Of a stretch of DNA of 64,000 nucleotides, positions 26,139 to 33,803 are shown in pieces (positions within the stretch are counted from its first letter, which is position 1; each line of letters starts with the position of its first letter). The position numbers and the translations under genes were made by a program. Under the pieces are notes generated by a model, which saw nothing but the letters and a program-made list of their open reading frames with translations, was not told the origin of the DNA and ran no database searches. This stretch comes from Gilvirhabdus luticola (GTDB lineage Bacteria; Bacteroidota; Bacteroidia; Flavobacteriales; Flavobacteriaceae), in assembly GCF_032583975.1 (NCBI RefSeq), contig NZ_JAWHTF010000008.1. One strand, written 5' to 3'.

Positions 26139-27839
26139 ATGAGAATTTCAATTATAACACTTATTTGTTTAATAAGCTTTTCTTGTACTAACAAATACAA
26201 AGACATTACAAATACAGCAAACGACTATCAAGTTATACCAAAGCCATTAAAATTAGAAATGCATCCGGGTAAGTTTTTAGTAGACGAAAATACTAAAATT
26301 GTAGGTAATGAGATTTTAAAAAACGAGGGTGAGTTTTTAGCAAGCATTTTAAGTGCTGCAACGGGCACAACCATTAATTTTTCATCAGAAGGTTCAGGAA
26401 ACATCACACTTAAATTAGATAATACTATTGAAAATGAAGAAGGGTACACTTTAAATGTAGTGTTCAACAACATAGAAATATCTGGTAAAACCACTAAAGG
26501 CGTTTTTTATGGCATTCAAACATTAAGGCAATTAATACCATTAAATATTGAATCTGCCGAATTAACAATTCCTGCAGTAGTAATAATCGATAGTCCAAGG
26601 TTTAAATACAGAGGTATGCATTTAGATGTAGCGCGCCATTTCTTTCCTATAGATTTTGTTAAGAAATATATAGATTTAATTGCAATGCATAAAATGAATA
26701 CATTTCATTGGCATTTAACCGAAGATCAAGGTTGGAGAATTGAAATTAAAAAATACCCCAAGCTAACCGAAATTGGTGCGTGGAGGTACGGTACTATTAT
26801 TGGGAAGCATCCAGGTACGGGTAATGATCAGAAAAAATACGGTGGCTTTTATACCCAAGAAGACATTAAAGAGATTGTTGCTTATGCGACTTCAAAACAT
26901 GTCGCTGTAATTCCAGAAATAGAGTTGCCTGGGCATAGTAGTGCAGCTATTGCCGCTTATCCTAGTTTAAGTTGTTTCCCAGAGGAACCAACGCTTATTC
27001 TATCAACTTCGAAAAGAACAAATATCGAAATGGGGTCTGACAAAGGAAAAGAAATTCAAGGATCAGGAACACCAAAAATAGTTCAGGAAACTTGGGGAGT
27101 TTTTAACGATGTTTATTGCGCAGGTAAAGATGAAACCTTTATCTTTTTGCAAGATGTTTTAGATGAAGTTATTCCATTATTTCCTTCAGAATATATCCAT
27201 ATAGGTGGAGATGAGTGCCCAAAAGCTAATTGGGAAAGATGTTCAGACTGTCAAAAAAGAATTAAAGTAGAAGGTTTGCATGACGAACACGAGTTACAGA
27301 GCTATTTTATAACACGCATTGAAAAATATTTAAATTCCAAAGGCAAAAAAATTATTGGCTGGGACGAAATTTTAGAAGGAGGTTTGGCGCCAAATGCTAC
27401 CGTTATGTCTTGGCGAGGAACCCAAGGTGGGATTGAAGCAGCAAAACAAAAGCATGATGTGATAATGACGCCTAACCATTCATGTTACTTTGATCATTAT
27501 CAAGTTAAAACTGATGAAGAAAAAGCTAATGAGCCATTAGCAATTGGCGGAAACATTTCAGTCAAGGATGTATATGCTTATGAACCTATACCGGAGGAAT
27601 TAACTTCCGAGGAGCAAAAATACGTTTTAGGTGCTCAAGCAAATTTATGGACAGAATATATAAAAACAACCGATTATGCGGAATACATGATTTTACCAAG
27701 AATGACAGCATTGTCTGAAGTGGTATGGGCTTCTAAGGAAAATAAAGATTGGGATGATTTTAGTCAACGCCTAAAGACAATGCGTAAACATTATGATGTA
27801 CTTGGGTTAAATTATGCTAAACATACATTTAAAGATTAA
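26139..27839 (+). CDS. Beta-N-acetylhexosaminidase lipoprotein (GH20)
   Basis: A lipobox (ISFSC, about residue 16) is followed by a GH20b N-terminal domain (about 35-150) and a catalytic barrel (about 155-530). Diagnostic motifs are GMHLDVARHFFP, HWHLTEDQGWRIEIKKYP, PEIELPGH and the catalytic Asp-Glu pair in HIGGDECPK. It removes terminal GlcNAc or GalNAc, giving the cluster a second sugar to harvest besides fucose. The released hexosamine could be the substrate for the kinase and nucleotidyltransferase genes at the end of the operon. Confidence 0.95.
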   Translation: MRISIITLICLISFSCTNKYKDITNTANDYQVIPKPLKLEMHPGKFLVDENTKIVGNEILKNEGEFLASILSAATGTTINFSSEGSGNITLKLDNTIENEEGYTLNVVFNNIEISGKTTKGVFYGIQTLRQLIPLNIESAELTIPAVVIIDSPRFKYRGMHLDVARHFFPIDFVKKYIDLIAMHKMNTFHWHLTEDQGWRIEIKKYPKLTEIGAWRYGTIIGKHPGTGNDQKKYGGFYTQEDIKEIVAYATSKHVAVIPEIELPGHSSAAIAAYPSLSCFPEEPTLILSTSKRTNIEMGSDKGKEIQGSGTPKIVQETWGVFNDVYCAGKDETFIFLQDVLDEVIPLFPSEYIHIGGDECPKANWERCSDCQKRIKVEGLHDEHELQSYFITRIEKYLNSKGKKIIGWDEILEGGLAPNATVMSWRGTQGGIEAAKQKHDVIMTPNHSCYFDHYQVKTDEEKANEPLAIGGNISVKDVYAYEPIPEELTSEEQKYVLGAQANLWTEYIKTTDYAEYMILPRMTALSEVVWASKENKDWDDFSQRLKTMRKHYDVLGLNYAKHTFKD

Positions 27840-27862
27840 AGCCAGAGATAAAATCTATTCAG

Positions 27863-29005
27863 ATGAATTTTAATACTAAATACCCATCTATTGATGATTT
27901 AAGAAAAAAAGCAAAAAAGAGAATTCCAAAATTTGCTTTTGAGTATTTAGATGGTGGCTGTAATGAAAATGTCAATCTTAAAAAAAACACAGATCGAATT
28001 CGAGATATAGAACTAAAACCAAACTATTTAATAAGTCATAAAAAATCTAGCTTAAAGACCAAATTATTTGGTCATACATACGATGCTCCGTTTGGAATAG
28101 CACCAATTGGGTTACAAGGATTAATGTGGCCTAAATCACCCGAGATATTAGCTAAAGCAGCTTTTGAACATAATATTCCATTTATTTTAAGTACAGTAAC
28201 TACAGCAAGCATCGAGGTCATTTCTGAAATTACCGAAGGACAGGCTTGGTTTCAACTTTATCATCCTGCTGAAGAAGATGTTACAAGAGACCTTTTAAAA
28301 CGTGCAGAAAATGCTTCATATAAAGTTTTAGTTATTTTAGCAGATGTACCAACTTTCGGATTTAGGCCCAAAGATATTAAGAACGGCCTTTCAATGCCAC
28401 CAAGAATGACCTTAAAAAATATATTGAATATTTTATCAAGACCAGAATGGGCCATTAAAACTTTAATTAATGGACAACCTAATTTTGAAAGTTTAAAACC
28501 ATATATGCCAAAAAATTTGGATATGAAACAATTAGGCAAATTTATGGATGTTACTTTTGAAGGAAGATTGAATGAAGACAAAATAAAACGCTTAAGAGAT
28601 CTTTGGAAAGGCAAAATAGTTCTTAAGGGAGCAGAATCTATTCATGATGTCGAATCTGCTCATCGTTTAGGAATTGATGGTATTATTGTTTCTAATCATG
28701 GTGGTCGACAAATAGATATGGGCGAAGCAACTATAGATGCTGCAAAATCTATTGTGCCGCTCTATAAAAACACATTGCCCATTATGATGGATAGCGGAAT
28801 TAGAGGAGGTGCAGATATTGCTAGAGTATTGGCAAATGGCGTGGATTTTGCATTTTTAGGAAGAAGTTTTATGTATGGTGTATCTGCTTTAGGACAAAAA
28901 GGAGGAGATCATACTATTTCTTTGCTAAAGACCCAATTAAAACAAGTCATGGAACAGCTTTCTTGTCAGAGTACTTCAGATTTTCCAAAATATTTGATAG
29001 AATAA
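27863..29005 (+). CDS. FMN-dependent alpha-hydroxy-acid oxidase/dehydrogenase, probable L-lactate dehydrogenase
   Basis: This belongs to the LldD/glycolate oxidase family. It has FAFEYLDGGCNEN at the N-terminus, FGIAPIGLQGLMWP, the active-site His in VSNHGGRQID and the FMN-phosphate site DSGIRGGADIARVL. At 380 aa it has normal length. The pathway encoded upstream ends in pyruvate plus L-lactate, so an L-lactate-oxidising enzyme here closes the route by turning lactate into pyruvate. Quinone or oxygen as electron acceptor cannot be told from sequence. Confidence 0.88.
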   Translation: MNFNTKYPSIDDLRKKAKKRIPKFAFEYLDGGCNENVNLKKNTDRIRDIELKPNYLISHKKSSLKTKLFGHTYDAPFGIAPIGLQGLMWPKSPEILAKAAFEHNIPFILSTVTTASIEVISEITEGQAWFQLYHPAEEDVTRDLLKRAENASYKVLVILADVPTFGFRPKDIKNGLSMPPRMTLKNILNILSRPEWAIKTLINGQPNFESLKPYMPKNLDMKQLGKFMDVTFEGRLNEDKIKRLRDLWKGKIVLKGAESIHDVESAHRLGIDGIIVSNHGGRQIDMGEATIDAAKSIVPLYKNTLPIMMDSGIRGGADIARVLANGVDFAFLGRSFMYGVSALGQKGGDHTISLLKTQLKQVMEQLSCQSTSDFPKYLIE

Positions 29006-29031
29006 TTTAAGATCATATTATTACTCTATAT

Positions 29032-29940
29032 ATGAAAGAAGAAAAGCTTTCGCTCATTATTATGGCTGCAGGAATGGGTAGTCGATATGGAGGACTAAAA
29101 CAATTGGATTCCTTCACACCACGAGGATACACAATTATTGATTTTTCGCTATTTGATGCTTTACGTGCAGGTTTTGGAAAGTTTGTATTTGTTATCCGAA
29201 AAAGTCTTGATAAAGAGTTTAAAGAAATTTTCAATAAAAAACTTGAGGGTAAAGCAGAAGTTGAATATGTATATCAGGAACTTGAATACGTACCAAAAAA
29301 ATACGTCAACCCTGAAAGATCAAAACCTTGGGGCACCGGTCATGCGCTTTTAATGGCAAAAAACGAGATCCAAGAAAATTTTGCAATTATTAATGCAGAT
29401 GATTTTTATGGTAGAGAAGCATTTGAAGTGATGGCAAAAAACTTACGCAATAAAGATAAAAATTCATATGATTTTAGTATGGTTACGTATTTATTAAAGA
29501 ATACAGTATCGGATTACGGATTTGTTTCAAGAGGAATATGTCAAGTAAATGGCAATGGATATTTGACAGATATCCGTGAGCTAACACATATAAAAAAGAC
29601 AAACAATGAAATAATTTATAAAGATGAATACGGCAACTTTTATCCAATTCATGAAGACACAATCGTATCAATGAATTTTTTTGGTTTTACTCCAAAATGT
29701 TTTGAATTTGTTGAAGAATTGTTTAATCAGGTTCTCGAATTAAATGAAGGAAATATAAAGGCTGAATTTTATCTTCCAGAAATTATAAAAGAGATTTTGA
29801 ATTCAGGATTAGGAACTGTACAGGTTTTGAGTTCAGATGCCAAGTGGTTTGGAGTCACTTATAAAGATGACAAAGAAATAGTTCAAAAAGCTATTGGTGA
29901 ATTAATAGAACAAAACATCTATCCTGGTGAACTTTGGTAG
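29032..29940 (+). CDS. Sugar-1-phosphate nucleotidyltransferase-like protein
   Basis: The N-terminal Rossmann-like GT-A fold carries a nucleotide-binding signature MAAGMGSRYGGLKQLD (about residues 11-26) and PWGTGHALLMAK and NADDFYG further on. This is the NTP-transferase family that makes NDP-sugars from sugar-1-phosphates. Its end overlaps the following kinase gene by 14 bp. Together with that kinase it could turn free N-acetylhexosamine into a UDP-sugar. The nucleotide and sugar are inferred. The 302-aa length is usual. Confidence 0.82.
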   Translation: MKEEKLSLIIMAAGMGSRYGGLKQLDSFTPRGYTIIDFSLFDALRAGFGKFVFVIRKSLDKEFKEIFNKKLEGKAEVEYVYQELEYVPKKYVNPERSKPWGTGHALLMAKNEIQENFAIINADDFYGREAFEVMAKNLRNKDKNSYDFSMVTYLLKNTVSDYGFVSRGICQVNGNGYLTDIRELTHIKKTNNEIIYKDEYGNFYPIHEDTIVSMNFFGFTPKCFEFVEELFNQVLELNEGNIKAEFYLPEIIKEILNSGLGTVQVLSSDAKWFGVTYKDDKEIVQKAIGELIEQNIYPGELW

Positions 29941-31009
29941 TATTATAGAAGAAAAGCTAAAAAATGTATTTGACAAATTTAATCATCAAGGTCAATTTGA
30001 TTCCTTTTATGAATTGGCTTCAGGGCACATAAATGATACTTACTTTATAAAATCAAGAGTAAAACCAAATTTTATTTTGCAGAGAATTAATGACAAAGTT
30101 TTTAAAGATGTACCTGGTATGATTAAGAATAAAATAAAGATTAGTCACCATATACAAAAAAAACTAAATCACTTAAACAAGGATGAATTAAAAAGAAGAG
30201 TATTAACATTTGTCTATACGAAAGACGGCAGTACATATTTTAAAGATGATTATGGTTGTTTTTGGAATATGACTATTTTTATAGAAGACAGCAAAACTTT
30301 TGAAATTGTTGAGAATGAAGACATAGCCTATGAAGCTGGTAAGTTATTTGGAGATTTTCTCAAGCATACAGACGATTTTAATGTATCTGATTTAGTAGAA
30401 GCCATCCCAAATTTCCATAAAATGTCTTACAGATATTCAATATTTGATGAGGCAATATCGAATTCTAATAAAGTAAGACTTGAAAAATCATTCCCTTATA
30501 TTAATATTGTTAACGAACTTAAAAATGAAATGCATATTCTTGAGAATATGACGAATATGGGTTTATTTAAATTAAGGGTAACTCATAATGACACAAAAAT
30601 ATCGAACGCTTTATTTGATAATGAGAATAAAGGTTTGTGTGTAATAGATACAGATACTGTAATGCCAGGTATTGTGCTTTTTGATTTTGGAGATGCTATT
30701 AGGACAATTTGTAATAACGCTACAGAAGATGAAACTAATCTTGATAAAGTGAGCTTTAATTTTAATTATTATTATGCATATAAGAATGGTTTTTTAGAGA
30801 CATTGGGCAATTCATTATCAGAAACTGAAATTAATCATTTGCCATTAGGAGTTAAAACAACAATATTCATTATGGCTTTACGGTTTTTAACAGATTATTT
30901 ACTTGGCGATGTATACTATAAAACGGGATACCCCGAACACAATTTGAATCGAGCTAAAAATCAATTCAAATTAATTGAAAGCTTTACAGAAAAAATGAAG
31001 TCAATATAA
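29927..31009 (+). CDS. Phosphotransferase, probable N-acetylhexosamine 1-kinase (NahK-like)
   Basis: This is an APH-fold kinase of 360 aa, the length of NahK/LnpB. The catalytic loop VTHNDTKISNALFD (about residues 224-237) and the metal-binding VIDTDTVMPGIVLFDFGD are close to NahK, which phosphorylates GlcNAc or GalNAc at C1. The first codon is GTG inside the preceding gene (14-bp overlap); no in-frame ATG is available upstream, so translation is probably coupled. It is the last gene of the fucose cluster. Substrate inferred from motif likeness and the nearby GH20. Confidence 0.8.
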   Translation: MNFGSIIEEKLKNVFDKFNHQGQFDSFYELASGHINDTYFIKSRVKPNFILQRINDKVFKDVPGMIKNKIKISHHIQKKLNHLNKDELKRRVLTFVYTKDGSTYFKDDYGCFWNMTIFIEDSKTFEIVENEDIAYEAGKLFGDFLKHTDDFNVSDLVEAIPNFHKMSYRYSIFDEAISNSNKVRLEKSFPYINIVNELKNEMHILENMTNMGLFKLRVTHNDTKISNALFDNENKGLCVIDTDTVMPGIVLFDFGDAIRTICNNATEDETNLDKVSFNFNYYYAYKNGFLETLGNSLSETEINHLPLGVKTTIFIMALRFLTDYLLGDVYYKTGYPEHNLNRAKNQFKLIESFTEKMKSI

Positions 31010-31132
31010 AAGCATTTTATTAATGTAGGTAGAGTTTGCTTGTAGCTATATTACCGAAAAATTCAAGTAAAATGAAATTAATATTGTTAGAAAAAAAACG
31101 CAATTTAGGATAATGTTTTTTAATAGTAATTG

Positions 31133-31140
31133 TATATTTG
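31133..31140 (+). promoter_or_regulatory. tRNA-Arg promoter -7 box (TATATTTG)
   Basis: An exact TAnnTTTG followed by CCACCGC, as seen ahead of other Flavobacteria tRNA genes, lies 80 bp before tRNA-Arg. The -33 box is not clear. Confidence 0.55.
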
Positions 31141-31220
31141 CCACCGCAAAGATAAATACGATTTAATTTTTAAAGATTTTTGTATTTTTCATATAATATA
31201 TTCAGGAGTAATCCTTGAAT

Positions 31221-31294
31221 GGTCGCGTAGCTCAGCTGGATAGAGCATCTGCCTTCTAAGCAGACGGTCACAGGTTCGAATCCTGTCGCGATCA
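31221..31294 (+). tRNA. tRNA-Arg (TCT), integration target
   Basis: The acceptor stem GGTCGCG pairs with CGCGATC (one G-T pair). The anticodon loop CTTCTAA gives TCT, and the T-loop is GGTTCGAATCC. It reads AGA/AGG. CCA is not encoded. Its 3' part (from base 8 on) is repeated exactly at the far end of the downstream mobile element, so the element rebuilt the functional gene on insertion. Confidence 0.97.
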
Positions 31295-31297
31295 CAT
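31228..31297 (+). repeat. attL: 70-bp direct repeat within tRNA-Arg
   Basis: Identical over 70 bp to 35191-35260. It covers tRNA-Arg from the D-arm to 3 bp past its end. The match breaks at base 31298 (A here, T at the right copy). Confidence 0.93.
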
Positions 31298-31331
31298 AAT
31301 AACCTGTTGATTATCAGCAGGTTATTTTTGT
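31298..31331 (+). terminator. Terminator downstream of tRNA-Arg, carried by the element
   Basis: A 12-bp stem with one wobble (31298-31309 with 31315-31326) around the loop ATTAT runs into TTTTG. Confidence 0.8.
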
Positions 31332-31350
31332 TTATACCATTTGGTAATTT

Positions 31351-31418
31351 TCCAGAGAAGCAGATTATTTTGCTATTTTATCACGCAAAACGTGCACAAT
31401 ACGACGCACACTTTGACC
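31351..31418. other. Left-end inverted motifs (possible integrase arm sites)
   Basis: TCCAGAGAA (31351-31359) and GCACACTTTGACC (31406-31418) recur inverted near the right end as TTCTCTGGA (35159-35167, perfect) and GGTTAATGTGTGC (35128-35140, 11 of 13). A function as arm-type recombinase sites is inferred. Confidence 0.4.
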
Positions 31419-31433
31419 ATAATACTTCTAATT

Positions 31434-32633
31434 ATGGCAACGGTAAAAACCACTCTAGACACACGTAGACCAAAAGTTAATGGAGCTTACAACATCATTT
31501 TTAAAATTAGACACCACAGCAAAGTCTATACTATTAACTCAGGCATTGCGATCCTAGACCGCTATTGGGATTACGAACATTCTAAGATTACAAAACAGCA
31601 TCCTAATTCTAAGCTATTAAACTTAAAGCTTTTAAAAGATTACTTTAAAATTGAAAAAGCTATGCTCACATTAGATGATGATTTTACAATTGAAAAACTG
31701 CGAAATAACTTTAAAGGAATTGCACCAAATACATCAAAATCGTTTAAAAAGCATGCACAAAAATTAATAGATGAATTAATGGCTACCAATAAAACAGGTA
31801 ATGCTATTGTTTACAGAACTGCTACCAATAGATTATTAGAGTTTTGTGGCAAGGATATTATGCTTAATGAAATAGATTATAAACTTCTAGATAAATTCAT
31901 ACATCACTTACAACTAAAAGGCCTTAAACAAAACAGCATATCAAACTATTTAAGGACTATACGAGCAATTTACAATAAGGCTATAAAATACAAGCTTGTT
32001 GATCGTTCTAGTCATCCATTCTACGACATTAGTATCAAGTCCCAGAAAACAGCAAATAAGGCTATTACAAAAGAGAATTTAGAGCGATTGATAAGTTTAC
32101 CTTTAGAAGAAGATTCAGCCTCATGGAAGGCCTTAAATTACTTCATGCTAAGCTTCTATTTAAGAGGAATTTCATTTACTGATATGGCCTATTTAAAACG
32201 CTCTAATATCATAAATGGTAGAGTAGAATACATTCGTAGAAAAACACATAAGCATTATAGTGTTAAACTATTTGGCAATGCAAAATCTATTATAAACAAT
32301 TTGCATGAAATGGATCAAGATTATTTGTTGCCCGTATTAAATAATAGTATTGTTGAAGATAGCCTAGATGCTAAACGAATCATAAAGCAATGGATAAAAA
32401 CGACTAATAAGTATTTGAAACGCTTCTCTGGAGAGATTAAAACCTCGGTTATCATAACCACATATTCTTCCCGTTATTCATTCGCTAATGTTGCTAAACA
32501 ACTAGGATATTCTAATGAGCTTATTGCTGAGGCACTTGGCCACTCTTATGGCAATAAAACAACAGCAATTTACCTAGATTCATTTGATACAAATAAAATA
32601 GATGATATGCACTTCAAGGTTATTTCATTTTAA
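31434..32633 (+). CDS. Tyrosine recombinase/integrase
   Basis: This is a site-specific integrase of the Bacteroidetes phage-integrase family. It has an N-terminal arm-binding domain (about residues 1-85), a SAM-like core-binding domain (about 90-180) and a catalytic domain with Arg in SFYLRGISFTDMAYL, a distal SRYSFANVAKQLG block in place of HxxR, GHSYGNKTTAIYLD, and Tyr in that last motif. I start at ATG 31434 (MATVKTTLDTRRPKVNG), because upstream in-frame codons would need a TTG and encode an unlikely leader. It lies 140 bp from attL. The HxxR position here reads SxxR and should be aligned before activity is assumed. Confidence 0.93.
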   Translation: MATVKTTLDTRRPKVNGAYNIIFKIRHHSKVYTINSGIAILDRYWDYEHSKITKQHPNSKLLNLKLLKDYFKIEKAMLTLDDDFTIEKLRNNFKGIAPNTSKSFKKHAQKLIDELMATNKTGNAIVYRTATNRLLEFCGKDIMLNEIDYKLLDKFIHHLQLKGLKQNSISNYLRTIRAIYNKAIKYKLVDRSSHPFYDISIKSQKTANKAITKENLERLISLPLEEDSASWKALNYFMLSFYLRGISFTDMAYLKRSNIINGRVEYIRRKTHKHYSVKLFGNAKSIINNLHEMDQDYLLPVLNNSIVEDSLDAKRIIKQWIKTTNKYLKRFSGEIKTSVIITTYSSRYSFANVAKQLGYSNELIAEALGHSYGNKTTAIYLDSFDTNKIDDMHFKVISF

Positions 32634-32647
32634 TAAGTGCTAATAAC

Positions 32648-32998
32648 TTAGTTAAAGTTTTTAATTTTTTTCTTGATTTTGTGCATTTTACGCTTTCTTT
32701 TAACTTCTTCAAGCAACTCAGGTTTAATTTTACTTATCTTGATTTTTAAAGTTTGATATGCTCTAGATTCAAGACTTACTTTATTATGTCCTTGTTTTGG
32801 TTTGTAAATCATATTCCATAGTTCAAAAGGGTGTCTGTCTATCATAAAATCAATACGCACATAGTTGTCTTTCCATTTTATAATATCGTTTAGTCTTATT
32901 TTTTTAGAAATCGGTAAAATACTGTTCTCTGGTACGTGTGCAGATGGTTTTAAACATCTAAAATTACCAATTGGTACATTTGTTTTTTTTCTTTTCAT
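32648..32998 (-). CDS. Unknown highly basic 116-aa protein
   Basis: I do not recognise it. Lys plus Arg make up almost a third of the residues, and the last 25 are almost entirely basic (KRKRKMHKIKKKIKNFN), which suggests nucleic-acid binding. There is no signal peptide or membrane segment. It is convergent with the integrase with only 14 bp between stops. Candidates are a recombination directionality or DNA-architecture factor for the element, but nothing in the sequence proves that. Confidence 0.6.
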   Translation of the reverse strand: MKRKKTNVPIGNFRCLKPSAHVPENSILPISKKIRLNDIIKWKDNYVRIDFMIDRHPFELWNMIYKPKQGHNKVSLESRAYQTLKIKISKIKPELLEEVKRKRKMHKIKKKIKNFN

Positions 32999-33359
32999 TT
33001 TTACTAAATTTTTAAGTGTTATTAAATTGAGGAGATGTTAGCAGATACTATTAATCAGCAAGCTTAAAGTTACCTCTCAAGCTCAACAAATACAAGGGGT
33101 AACAACACTTTTATGAATATTTCAATGAAAATTTTATTGCTATGATATGGCTAAAAACAAGTTACTATTTGGCTTATTTTGACGTGTTTTTTAACAATTC
33201 AAAAAAAAGCATTGCATTATTCGCAATAAAATGGTGTTTTTGTTGAAAGCCTTAACTCAAAAATTAAGTCAATTATGAAAAATTATTGCAAATTTTAGTA
33301 TAGTTTCTTCTAGTTTTTGATAGAAGGCTATTTTTTTGATTAAATAATAAATAATGATC

Positions 33360-33391
33360 GCATCCATGAGCTCTATAATTAGCTCGGATGC
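33360..33391. other. Stem-loop in element non-coding DNA
   Basis: GCATCC plus GAGCT pair with AGCTC plus GGATGC, with a 2-nt bulge and an 8-nt loop. The loop CTATAATT is part of a competing inverted repeat with AATTATAGAG at 33409-33418, so two folds exclude each other. Confidence 0.5.
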
Positions 33392-33702
33392 TCCAGATAA
33401 GAATATAAAATTATAGAGTTTATAATACCATTAAACTTTAATTTTTAATGTTAAAAGCTATAATTAAATTTATTGTAGAAAAAAGAGGCGTACTCTAAAT
33501 ACACATATTTTGTTACTTTTTACAGCAGTTAAAAAATCTAAACATTGTATTAATATAGCTTTGTTGATTCTCTGGAGAATGTAAAATGTTAATTTTAATC
33601 TATTTGAAACAAATAAAGGTACTTCTTATAACAACGCCCACATGGTTTAAGCAAAAGAGGTGTACTCCCGTCAAGTTTGTCTAAACTAATGCCAAAGCTA
33701 TG

Positions 33703-33761
33703 TTTACATAATGTGCTGTTATGATACAGACAAGCTGTAGATCATAACGCCATTATGTAAA
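33703..33761. other. Large three-part stem-loop in element non-coding DNA
   Basis: An 11-bp outer stem (33703-33713 with 33751-33761), an 8-bp middle stem (33718-33725 with 33741-33748) and a 4-bp inner stem (33726-33729 with 33735-33738) are separated by small internal loops, with a 5-nt apical loop. No T-run follows, so it is not a simple terminator. Confidence 0.55.
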
Positions 33762-33803
33762 ATAGCCTCAAGATTGAACGATTTTTTTGAAGAAGTGAGG
33801 GTT

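Larger units (their letters stand above)
32999..33803. other. 0.8-kb non-coding stretch inside the element
   Basis: No open frame of note on either strand. It holds two sizeable stem-loops (33360-33391 and 33703-33761), a 10-bp inverted repeat (33371-33380 with 33409-33418), a second TTCTCTGGA (33568-33576), and two copies of aaaagaggYgtactc (33481-33495 and 33653-33667, 14 of 15 identical). Confidence 0.6.

Noticed and set aside
31010..31130. Terminator for the fucose operon
   Set aside because: No stem with a T-run is visible between the kinase stop and the tRNA promoter.
33706..33758. Rho-independent terminator
   Set aside because: The stem-loop is strong but no T-run follows on either strand and no gene ends just before it.
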